In this document: piece by piece, positions 17,022 through 35,824 of the stretch
How the letters are laid out: each line of letters opens with the position of its first letter
Position numbering within the stretch: the stretch's first letter is position 1
Origin: Lates calcarifer
Taxonomy: Eukaryota; Chordata; Actinopteri; Centropomidae
DNA length: 64,000 nucleotides
Direction of reading: 5' to 3'
Assembly (NCBI RefSeq): GCF_001640805.2
Contig: NC_066850.1
Location: 15,334,046-15,398,045 of the forward strand
The notes under the pieces: generated by a model
Databases searched by the model: none
What the model was told of the DNA's origin: nothing
Seen by the model: the letters and a program-made list of their open reading frames with translations, nothing else
Program-made: the position numbers and the translations under genes

Positions 17022-17276
17022 AGTGAACACAAGAAGACAATCCAAAAATTCTTCATCGTTGTGGACCAGAAGGCTATCCCATGCCTGGCTCAGACATGGG
17101 TGGCTGGTTTTGATGAGCTTTTCAAAGCTCACTATGTCTTCACTCTCTCCCGTGATGAAGCTCTTTGCAGTTTCTACACATTATTTCAAGCAACAGTCTA
17201 CAACGTTGATGTTGGAGATGTGAAAGAAAACTTAGAGCACAACTGCTGTGAGAGCACTGAGGTGCTGTCTGTTTAA
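17022..17276 (+). pseudogene. C-terminal fragment of an unidentified teleost protein
   Basis: An open frame (stop just upstream at 17,019; stop at 17,274) reads 'KFFIVVDQKAIPC', then 'GFDELFKAHYVF', then a Phe/Tyr-rich segment with 'VYNVDVG'. From memory this resembles the C-terminal end of a family of uncharacterised fish proteins that share an 'F-DELFK-HFVF ... YNIDVG' block, but I cannot name it. No good splice acceptor or upstream exons were found, and the final residues do not look like the usual ending, so a decayed fragment or retrocopy is likely. Confidence 0.35.
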
Positions 17277-17725
17277 ATTGTATAGGCCTCAAACCTTTTT
17301 TTTTAACTTTAAGAAGTTTATACATTTCCTGTCATCAATATTTATTTGCAGATAGTAAAGGAGTACACTTCACTGTAAGTGATCAACAAATCTTTGTGAA
17401 TCTCTTTTTAAAGATGTTTGTGAAGGAAGAATTGTAGTGTATAGTTTGTCAACAGCTATGTGATGTGCAAAGAGTGAAGTGCCTCTAAAGAGAGAATACT
17501 GCAATAAGCTAATGATCTTAAAGAAATATTGTGTTGAAATGGTATTACTGCTATTACTGTATGATTCAAAGAAAACATGTGATGTGTGTTAAAGGTCACC
17601 GTGTGAGAGTAGATGTTAGTGTTCACTGCATACAATGCATACTTTGTGTACTCCATATTAAAACGTGAAAAAGACATAATTAAAAAATAATAATAATACA
17701 ATAATAATAATAATACTTAGTTTTT

Positions 17726-18215
17726 AAAAAATACAGTCAGGACAGGTCAGAACATGATGGTGTAAAGCAGAGAGTGAACAGGCCAAATGAGGACAGGGCC
17801 TGCCCTGGCTGACCCTGTAAGCTGAAGTTGGCAAGAAGAAACGCCCGGGTGCTATCCAGAAGATAGTGGCATTTGGTGATAAGCTAGTAGTGGACCAAGG
17901 ATGGACATTTAGATAAACCAGCGTTTTAATGGTGTATATTTGACAAACCAATAAAATGACCAGAGAGGCATGGAAAGTCACAGCCAAAACTGTGTAAAAA
18001 GAGGGACATGAGCCAGTACAGTTTGGGGCTCTTCTGGTGTATCATGTATGCACTGTGAACTGTTCTCGGGTTTCTTTGTCGACAAATAAACTCTGCTGCC
18101 TTGGACACTGCCGACTCCTGATAATTTTTGAAGACCTGAATCTGGCTGAAGTTTTCTGATCGCGGCCCAGTGGTTTGGGACCCCAGACCCAATCCACGTC
18201 AGAATCTAAATATGT
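17726..18215 (+). mobile_element. Possible solo LTR of a retroelement
   Basis: Reads like an LTR. A TATA-like 'gtgtaaaaagaggg' lies near 17,994, then ~90 bases of possible R region with an AATAAA in 'cgacaaataaactctgctgc' near 18,084, then a GC-richer U5-like tail. Base composition differs from the AT-rich flanks. No matching second copy, primer site or gag/pol reading frame is visible in the window, and the exact ends could not be fixed. It could also be an unrelated processed transcript. Confidence 0.35.
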
Positions 18216-18247
18216 GTGCCATGATTTCTTCATATGTACTGTGGTAA

Positions 18248-18490
<243 letters not shown>

Positions 18491-18849
18491 TAAATAGAGC
18501 AGATTGTTGTCTATGAGGCATCATGGTCCACCATAAATCATTTCAACATATGGTGTGTTTTCCCTCATATTGAAACTCAATAAGACTGGAGTAACGTTTA
18601 TCCAAAGCAACTTACAGTGTAGCAAAGGGAATGATTTTTAGTATATTAAACAGCCATTGCTTTTGTACCGGGTTTTCTGGATCCCAGAGTATCACATATC
18701 CTTCATTTCTAAATGTATCCACTGAGTCAGTGAGCTTCACTCACTAGAGAAAACCTTTGACCTTGGAAGTTGGGGGAATAAAGTCCATGACTCTAGCAGC
18801 TTCAGTGCCTTAGATAAGAAAATAAATCATCCACTGTAGCTATTACTAC

Positions 18850-19115
18850 TGAATAAGCTGGTCAGACATGCCGGCTCTGTCCTGGACTGCTCTCTGGACT
18901 TGAGGAGGTGGGTGAGAGGAGGATGTTGACCATCTAATTTATCATGGACAACCCCCCACCCCCACCCCCTGCATGAGACTGTGGGTGACCTGAGCAGCTC
19001 CTTCAGCAACAGACTGTTGCAACCACAGTCCAAGAAGGAGCGCTACTGCAGGTCATTTATACCAACAGCCATCAGACTGTACAACACCAGTCTGATTCAA
19101 CAATAAACCTGCACT
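18850..19115 (+). mobile_element. LINE 3' remnant (end of reverse-transcriptase ORF plus 3' UTR)
   Basis: A frame in 18,975-19,103 reads 'LSNRLLQPQ'-like text, then 'KKERYCRSFIPTAIRLYN', then a stop and 'caataaacctgcactctgga'. The pattern of basic residues followed by 'RSFIPxAIxLxN' is the usual C-terminus of fish non-LTR retrotransposon ORF2. Only the 3' end is present, as expected for a 5'-truncated insertion. A frame break is visible near 18,950 (C-rich run). Confidence 0.55.
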
Positions 19116-19514
19116 CTGGACTCCACTTCAAGTCACTTTTTTTGCCCATAGTTTCATCTGTCTCACTGATTATCACAGTTTTCCTGTAATACAAACTGCT
19201 CATTTCTGTTTATTACAGTTTTTATACAACTTCTTGTACTTTCATTTGTGCTACCAGGTTGAAAATCAGTGGCTGTAAACTGCAACTTGACTGAGACATA
19301 CAACTGCGTTTTGTGTTTTTTACCCATAGCAACTGTGAAACATTAACAACATGTTGGCTCCTATGTCATATGGGAGTGGTTAAAAAGGTAAATCATCAAC
19401 AAGATGAGACACTACTGTTCATCTTAGCTGTAGATGGTTACTATCCTCAAATTAATTTCCTGGATGTTGAGCAAGGAGAGCAAAGAGATCAACTGCAGCA
19501 TCACACTATAATCT

Positions 19515-20032
19515 CAATCAGAAAAGACTAAATGATGAGACTGATATAAGGGAAACATGAAAAAGTAATTTTATTGAGAATGAAGCAGGCTTTGGCGATT
19601 AGACCCCGGCAGGAAGAGGATCACCTCAGACAGCTGACAATCCTAGCTGTAGCTTCTCATAGGCAGAGAACTTCCCCTGGAGCCTAGACCTGGTGGTGGT
19701 GATGAGGGATAGAGCCTGAAGTTGGGAAGGTCTTGTGGAGAAAACAATCGGGGGGTAGAAGGAGGTGCTTGGTGTCCGCAGATGGGGTGGTGCAGGGGTG
19801 GAGGTGGGTCGTGCCATTTCATTGCTGAAAAGCAGCTGAATGACAGCAGGGAGAGAGAGCATTTTAAACTTTGACAGCTAACCAGTGATTGGCTTGAGAG
19901 GCAAGGGTGTTTGGTTGTGATTGACTGAGAGCAGGAGCGTGTAAGAGGCGCTGATCAGTGAGGAAATGGAGCGACGGGTTTAAAGAGATGATAGTAGTAG
20001 TCTTTCTGACCGAACTTCCACTAAGCTTCATT
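19515..20032 (-). mobile_element. ~520 bp LTR-like dispersed element, copy 2
   Basis: The same element as 2,585-3,109, with the same minus-strand 78-codon frame (19,626-19,862, one residue different near its end), TATA-like box and AATAAA. Its left flank matches the sequence at 1,690-1,760 of the upstream repeats, not the left flank of copy 1. The two copies were therefore inserted independently and not carried by the NXPE duplication. Confidence 0.55.
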
Positions 20033-21431
20033 TCCTTACTCTGTTCTGTCCAGATGAAACTCAGCTAAGGTAAGACACATGATGTGCTTAAATTCATCTG
20101 AATATAATTAACACATAGACATCAGGAAAGCTCTTGGCACTAACCATTCAGATATATGTAAAGTGAGGAGATGTCATCCTCTCAGCACTGTGGATATCTG
20201 TACCATATTTCACAGTAATCATCCAACACCTGTTGAGACATTTCACCAAAAATGAGAAAAACCAAAAACCTCATCCTCCTGATGGTGCTTGAGTAAGAGT
20301 CCGCTTCAATGCACCTTGGCACTGATTCCACAAGTCTCTGTAATTGTGGCCCTACAACATTTATGCCAGAGGCCAGCCCAGAGAACCAGATTGTTCACTT
20401 GTGACCATTACATCACTGCATTTGCAGTCTTGTTAGAAATACATTTGGACAATACTTGCAAAACTGTAACCAGCAGAAGGACAGTGTCTGATGTATACTG
20501 ATCTGATCTGTAATGAGAGTGAAAACAGATTTGTGTAATTGTAACTTGGTAAGGTTAAATTTGCACATTGTGTGTCAGATTGCAAAAGACTGCAGTGTCC
20601 AAATGTATTCAAATATTTACATTATGTTGCAAAGGGTACATGGGTCACATTGGTACACATTAGGTCATCTGGGAAAGATAAATTGCAAGGGGACAGGGAC
20701 TGCTGGAAGGTGGACTTTGTTAGCATGCATGTTGCTCCAACATCAGCCGTAATAGAAAGAAATGATATTTTAGCAGTTTTAAGATGGCTCAGTTGTTACT
20801 TACAGTTTTCTGTAGATTTGTGAAATGCCAGTTTCCCTTGGCATACCTGCCACTCAACTTTATGAGGATTATTTTCTCAAATTTGGAAGTTATTCCACAC
20901 ACTTGACTTGTTAGCATAGCTGTAACTTGTAAGCCTATCATGTGGTCACGTGTCACTGTCACAGTGTCAGTGCTGGTAACAGGACTGTGTCACGTGATAC
21001 ACAAAAATATTGCTTTGATTAAATGTTCTTGTCTGGAATAACTAATAATAACTGATGTTGACGCACAATGAATAATGTTATGGGCTATTTGGATTATTGT
21101 GATAATGCATATATAATAATATATATATTGGACACCAGTTATCATGACAACAGGTGAAACTTTGACACTTGGAGGCATTTGGGTTAGCCCTAGCTAATAG
21201 TTGGTCAATATGAGGAATTTCATGGGTTTTAGTTTAGTCCCAATGATTTGAAGCCAGATCCCGCTATCCCACTATTTGTATAGAGATGATTTCATGGTTC
21301 AAGAGTTCAAGTTTTAGTGGATAATATTGTTTAGCATAACAAGATGTGACTTACCACTCCTTTTGTCTCCTTATTTTTTATTCCAGTACCAGATTAAGTT
21401 ATCACAGTGCTTTGCTGCAGCCAGAGAAGTT

Positions 21432-27469
<6,038 letters not shown>

Positions 27470-27479
27470 ATGTGTGTTT

Positions 27480-30190
27480 GTTGGGGGAGGAGTGGATTCA
27501 AATGCTCTTACATGTTGTCTCTTGTTTCCACCAGATGCTGCATTTGTTTCTTCAGCAGTTTAAGCACATGCACAGAGTGGACTAACTACAGTTTTTCTGA
27601 TCTATCTTTAACCAGGGAATGTTGAGTGAACACAAAAGAGACTGGACAGGATGGAAAGCAGCTACAAGACAGATTAGGGTTGGATATTACAGATAACCAC
27701 TGCGGAATGATCACATTTTTTGTGATCACACTTTTGTGTCAATTTAACTTTAAACTTATGCCGTCTTGTTGCACTCCTCTTTTGACTGTGTTGTTTTGCA
27801 TGTCGACTTGCCAGATTTGTCATCTGACATGAATATCGTCCTTATGTGTCATTCTTTCTGTCGTCTGACTCTGCAGCAGTCAGTTGTCTCATGGAGCTTT
27901 CAGGGTGTCCATGGCAACTTGTAAAGCTGGAAAATGTTAAGTGACCAAATATTTAAAAGACCTTTGTTTCTCATTGTTAAATATTTTCCTTGAACAAAAA
28001 CCATGTAAGGCCACTACAGGGTGTAAATAATGAATGTCAGACATAAAGTCTACTGTCTGTGTTTGTTAGCAGAATGTACATGACATTTACAGGTAGATGA
28101 ATGATATATTGATACATTTACAATTAGCCAGGTAGAACAGTTCTGGGTTGTTGAACACTTCTATCCATAGTTTTTTTGCGCTCATCCTGAGCTTTAACTC
28201 CAGTAGTTCCTACACCAGATACTGAAGTTATTTTCCATTCTGTGTTCAGTCAAAGGGGCATAAAACTGCAAGTGGAATTTATGATAACAGCCTTTATGTG
28301 AAATTATATCTACCTTTACCTCAACAGCTACATTTTCATGAAAATCTCTCTCAGGTGGTGTGAACTGTTTAGAAACAACAGAAACATAGACTTGTTGATA
28401 TTCCAATAATAAATTTGCGTGATGTTAACTTTGGTGCGAGAGTTTTTGAAGTACTGATGTAGTACTGATTTTGGCCTATCACAGATACATTGGATATATA
28501 TATATATTTTTTACAGAGTATAATGCAGAAAAACATGGTTGGGATAATTTAGAAATAGTGTCATGACAGTTCTGTCCAGCAGAGCATGCACTGACTGCAG
28601 CACATGAAGCAGATGGTGGTGCAGACTCAAGTGTTGTCTTCACTGTCCCAAAGTAGTCTGTGAAATACATTGCTGAAAAATGTATAAACAGTAAACATAT
28701 AATTTTCCCTTTTCAGTATAACAAGGATACTGTGACCTCACAAAATATGTCTTTGGCCTCCTGAACCATTCACACTCACATTCAGACCTATGGGCAATTT
28801 AGGATCACCAGTGCAAGTAACCTGCATGTCTCTGGACTGTGGGAGAAAGTCAGGGTACCTGAAGGAAACCCATGCAGGCACAGGTAAAACTTCCTCTTAA
28901 TTAATTAATTCCTCTTCCTCTTCTGTTTTTACAGTGTCACACAGCTTCCACAACTGTAGATTGATTTAAAGTCATTGGATGATTTTTATATTTTGCTCAC
29001 TGGCTGCATTTGATTTTAAAAGTATTTCAGTGTGCTCTTATTTGATGGATTTTTTTTACAGTTGGATATTAAAGTTATTTTGAATGACAGATGTTACAGT
29101 ATCCCATGTCCATGTTTTATACATACATGTATATTTTGTCATCCAGGTTTGATTTTGACAACTACAAAGTAAGTTTAAAATGAGTAAATTAGACAGCCCG
29201 TCTCCATTAAAGCTGAAATCATTTCCCATGTTGCCTGCAGTTAAAAAAAAATCTGCACTGTAACTATGAATGATATTCATGACACTAGCAGTATGATTGA
29301 AATGAGCTCATAATTCTGGAAGCCTGGGAATGTCTGGTAGGTCTTCAACTCCCACCTGTCTTTACATGGTCTTTACACACAGCAGCAGGCATGGCTGCTT
29401 CATGTGGTTGGTGAGGTCGCAGTGATAAATTCATGTGTGAACATTTGTGGTGCAATAATGGAGACGTCATAAAAAATAAGCTCTCTATTAAGTACGATGG
29501 AGTCTATGTAGGCCCCTCTGTAAGGTGATTATTGAAATAACAATCTGTTAAAAATACATAATACAACTCATTTATCTACAGGCAGGGTGGAACATCTTGA
29601 CATTTACTATGTGGTTACTCTGAATTTATGATGAAAATTGGTCATGATTAAGAGCATATAACATATTTATCAGTTCTTACTGGTACTTAAATATAGGTAC
29701 AGTGAAACAAGGGAGTAACAACTGATAAGTTTAGAGGAAAGGAGAAATAAATTATACTGTCAGTACTTTGTGAGTACTGAGAACTCATGGGGTACAGAAG
29801 TGATCTGAACAGTTGTTAACAATGTGGTCTGCTCTCAAGTAATTATGGTATAAGTATTTTCAGTGTATTAGTGCAAATAAATGCTGTTACCCTGTTCTCA
29901 TGGCAGTTGTCATATTGTTCAGGTCTGTCTTTGGCAGGAACTTATGATTTGGAATAAGAGCAAGATTTTGTCTCTGTATTGAACATTATGAACATGAAGT
30001 CAGTGCTTAGCACCATTCTGGTCCTAACTGAGCTCCTCACCTCCTTAAACTGGGTGGGACTCAATAAGAACAGGCTGATACAAAGCCATGCACCAAACAG
30101 GATTTAGGTAGACAATGATGGGTTGGCTTGGTCACTGTCAACAGTTCAAGCAGACTAATCCTCACTGACCGGATGTTGTGAGCTGCCAAA
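27480..30190. other. Intergenic sequence between NXPE copies B and C
   Basis: No gene seen. The sequence just after copy B resembles that after copies A (27,470-27,700 with 11,878-12,110) and C (27,890-28,060 with 32,290-32,460), so it is duplication-unit 3' flank. At 30,135-30,200 there is a ~65-base match to 2,510-2,580 ('gcagactaatcctcactga'). Confidence 0.5.
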
Positions 30191-30505
30191 CAGGACAGTT
30201 TTTAAACAGTGGCAGCTTTACCTCTTTAAATTAATTTGTCATTTTCTGAACAATGGGACCTCAGATTTGGACAAAAGCAGACTTCTCATTTCTAGCCAGT
30301 GACTGAAGATTTTGTCTACTTAACTATTGCAGATCTTAATCAGCTGTAGCCAGCCAGCTGATGCAGCTAAGCTGAGCTCCATGGGTTTCTTGAAAACTGA
30401 CCTTTTAATGTTTTATGATGATTCATTTTACAACCAGAAACCTGCAAAATGCTCCATAAATATGTTTTTGTTGGTTACATATGTGACATCATGTTAATAG
30501 ACTAA

Positions 30506-32031
<1,526 letters not shown>

Positions 32032-32039
32032 ATGTGTGT

Positions 32040-33581
32040 TTGTTGGGAGAGGAGTGGATTCAAATGCAGTGACAATGAGTGACAACATCTGAACAAAAAT
32101 GTAGCAAAAAACTTTTTTTGTATGCCTATTCAAATTTGAACTATACTAAGTATGGTTCTTTACATTTTGGGTGACTGTCAGATATCTAGGTATTACAACT
32201 GCTGAAACATGCTGGCTCAGACAGGGGGAGAGATGGAGGAGCACTGGAGAAATTATGTAACAGAGCTGTGACTCTGCACCGGTCAGTTGTTTTATGGTGT
32301 TTTCAGGAAATCCTTGGAAGCTCAAAGCTGGAAAATGTCAAGTGACCAAATATTTTTAAGATCTTTGTTTGTCATGAGTTAAATATTTTCCTTGATCAAA
32401 GACATTGCTGCAGGATGTAAATAATGGATGTCCAGCAAGCGTACTGTGCTTGTTAATGTACATGACACATAAGGATTTATTTACAGTTTCCCAGGTAGAT
32501 TAATTCCCATTGTAAACACTTATTGTAGTAGTTCTTTACTCTCATCTTGAGCCTTTACTCCACCACAGCAACACTGGAAATAACAGCTATTTCATTGCCC
32601 AAGTTGTCATTTGTGCTCTAAGTTTGAGTAGTGTTAGTGTGTATCAGAAATAACTTTAATCTGTCTCAAAATAGCTCCTGAATAGGAGATGGGGCATAAA
32701 ATTTTTTTATGAAAACTATACACACAGTATGAACTGTTTTATGCTGCCAGACTATTGTTCTTGATATAACAACAATAAATTTACATGATGTTATCTGATG
32801 CTAACCACTATTGGAGGCTTTTCAAACCTGAATTTGGTTGTGGGTTGATGGAAAAAAGGGAATTTCTGAGTTTATGTATATAAACCATGTAAAACGGAGA
32901 GTATTTTTTATGTCTATAATATTAGTTTGAGGATGAACTCACTGTTGGTGTTTTATAAGGGGATTAAAAAACATTCGACCGGCAGGTTCTGCAAACAAAA
33001 GCATTTAATGACCATGTAGTTTATACATAGATGTTTCACAATGAGATAAATGAACTTTGGGAATTGTTAGCACTACTACTGCAAAGATCTACACAAAGTG
33101 TGCAGTATATGTATATATATAATTTGCTGCATCAAATGAATCAAAATTATGAGCAAAGTGACTTAGTACACTGAAAGTAACAAAGTAAAATAAAAACAGT
33201 TATGACTGGGCAATAGCATTCAGCCCTCCATGCTTTTGAAATGACTTCAGATTTCTAAAGTTGGTTGATTTGTAAAACAACAAATCCTAAGTGTGTAATA
33301 ATTTTGGGGATGTCTGTAAATAAAATTACTGGCATCCATCATTTCAAATGTCTTTCACTGGCACAGACCAAATATCCACATTATTTGGTGCAATTTCAAT
33401 TTCACATCTACTTCTCAACTGTTACTTTGTCTGATGCACTGACATAAAGATGTTTGGAAAAAAAATATACAATCTCCAAAGGCAGAAACACCCTGGAAGC
33501 GTGATATAAACAAGACAACCTACCAATCTTGCTGTGCTACAACAAAAGCCAAACATGAAGTTAAACATGAGTGGGCTCCTC
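32040..33581. other. 3' flank of NXPE copy C
   Basis: No gene. It is colinear with the flanks of copies A and B in parts (32,290-32,460 with 27,890-28,060; 32,830-33,290 with 12,470-12,800), which marks the right limit of the duplicated unit at about 33,290. Confidence 0.55.
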
Positions 33582-35540
33582 TCATGCAGACTTGATCATG
33601 ATCCTGCTGGCCTTGACTGAGTAAGGTGCAGTAGTTTTCCAGCTGTGCCAGTAAAGGCCAGATGCCCAACCGATGTGGTTACCAGCAGGATGCCAGTCAC
33701 CATTTAGACTGGCAGAGCCACAGCGACTGTACCACCAACCACCACCCTCTGAAGAGGCACACTGATTTTCAGCAATGTCTCCAAAGATGCATGGGGAGCA
33801 GCCGTCGTTGTCACGGTCAATAGTGCTGAAACCGAACCCGTTCTGGTCAATGCCTGGAAAGGTACCACGGATGGCATCACCTTCAAAAAGAGTAAGCAAG
33901 TACTTAAAAAAAAGATAATGATTAAAACTCTGTCACCATCCTCACAAAATCAAGTCTTCACAGTTAGATTGATAATGATGTCTGATGCTTAAAATTTTCT
34001 GACTGAGCAGCTTTAATTTACATTTATTTGCTCATATAATAAAGCAAACTGAAGTGAAAGGAGCACAGAACTAAGGAAAAAGCCAATCTAAAAATTATAA
34101 ATGAAATGGAAAAAATAGGATATTTGTTTCTATAAAAAGAAAAAAGGGTGGCAGAGAGAGAAGCTAAAAAGAAAAAGTTAAAAAGTCCACAGTACCTGCA
34201 TTTCCGCTGTATTTCCCAACATGCAGTTTGAAAGCTGCTTTCTCATTTTCCAGTCTAAAGTTTTTGTACTCAGCGAAAGCACTGACGTCTTCATGGTCCA
34301 ACAAGTCCACCCTCATGATCCAGTTCTTGGTCTTATTCTTGGTAACAGAGTAAACCTTCTTCAGACCAAGCCAGTGGTCCTCTGAGGGAATCAGCAGAGC
34401 ACAAAGAAAACTATTAATGTCTGATATGTTTTGCACCAACTGCACCAATTTACAGAAACAAACTACAACCCAAAGACCTGCCCTGTTTTTGTTTTATAAA
34501 GTTGGCTTTAATAGTTAATAGCTGCCTTATAATGTATCACTTTTAAACTTTCTCAGGATTAAAAATAATTAATAGTGACACACAGCAGTTAACACTGCAG
34601 TGCAGTATGTTACTCACGTGTCAGGTCTCCAAAACCATTTTTATATGCTGCCCATTTCCTGTTGAAGGAAACCGCTCCTCCACTGCGCCTCTGAAACACC
34701 ATCCAGCCTCCGTCTGCCCTCATCTCACAGTACACCTGAGCAGGTAGTCCAGGAAACAGATTAAGAAAACCAGCTAACTGTTTTTTTTAACTCTGACTGA
34801 CTAAGACTGAGACACGTTCTACAGGCCTTTAAAAACAAAATGTAATGTCTTAAATGTTAAATGAATGTAACATGCAGAGCTCTGTTTGACTTTATTGATT
34901 ACTGCAGAAACATTTTGTTTCTCTGTGAGAAATCTGCCACCTTTGTCAGTGTAAACAGTGTGTGTGCCATGTGAGAATGGAAAGCTTCAGGCATAGCAGA
35001 GGCAGGGCTTAGTGAACTGACCAGCTACAAGCACATATTGTACACAACATGTCATATCTGATACCTTGAACGGTGTCTTGACTCCGGGAGGCTTGATTAC
35101 ATAAACCCCACTGGATGCTCGTGGTGAGAGAGCCTTAATCTGTGTGCAGTCTGTTCCTGAGATTGAAATGACAGCAGACAAACAAGAAGAGTTTGATCAA
35201 CAGCCAATATTCATATATTGGTACCTTTTACCTTCCACAATTTGTACATTATATGAAATTGTAAGTAATAATAATATGCTCTGTACCTTGAGGAGAAACT
35301 GCTCTCTGCTGTTTCTAGCAATACCACAGAAAGAGTTTTTTAAGTCAGACTTGAAAATACACAACTTAAAAGGAAAATAATCCTGATCTTAAGAAAAACA
35401 TCAACAACAACAAGAAAATAGAGAAAGAAGACATTCAAGAGAGGAGAGAATGATGTCATTTTTATTTTTACCTCAGCCTGTTCTGTGCAGCTCAAGAGAA
35501 ATGCCAAGATGAGCACACAATATCCAACCAGACTCTTCAT
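33582..35540 (-). CDS. Secreted fibrinogen-related domain (FReD) lectin-like protein
   Basis: Six coding exons read right to left: 35472-35540 (signal peptide), 35287-35314 (28 nt), 35065-35156, 34618-34735, 34196-34381 and 33582-33880. Phases fit and the product is 263 residues. An N-terminal signal peptide (residues 1-~20, '[18 protein letters not shown]') is followed after a short linker by one fibrinogen C-terminal domain. Recognisable parts are 'DCTQI', 'SGVYVIKP', '[17 protein letters not shown]', the 'DRDNDGC' calcium-site region, 'GGGWWYSRC', 'LNGDW' and '[10 protein letters not shown]'. There is no collagen or coiled-coil region, so it is shorter than ficolins or angiopoietins and closer to FGL1/MFAP4-type proteins. 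Such proteins bind acetylated sugars or cell surfaces in fish innate immunity. The precise orthologue is not assigned. A 5' UTR exon probably ends at 35,821. Confidence 0.85.
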
Positions 35541-35824
35541 TTTGACCTGAGTTTCTGAATTTAAAAAAATGACAATTTAGTCTTCTGGTTTATCTTTAAA
35601 CATTTTCTAAAGAAATGTAATGTTAGTCAATGCTAAGCTGGCACAACAACGTTACTTCACTGAATGTTAAATGAAAACTGCAGTTTACAGCTCAGCCCTC
35701 GTGAGGTGACAAACAAACAGGCAAGAGAAAGCAGACATTTCAGACTTCATTCACTTTCACTAGACGGAGGTGTATAATACTGCCATTAAAAGTTGATCGT
35801 GTCTTTCTCTGAACACTTACCTGC

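Noticed and set aside
33582..35540. Intelectin as the identity of the minus-strand lectin gene
   Set aside because: The 'ASSGVY' start looked intelectin-like, but the '[17 protein letters not shown]', 'DRDNDGC' and 'GWWYSRC' blocks are those of a true fibrinogen C-terminal domain.
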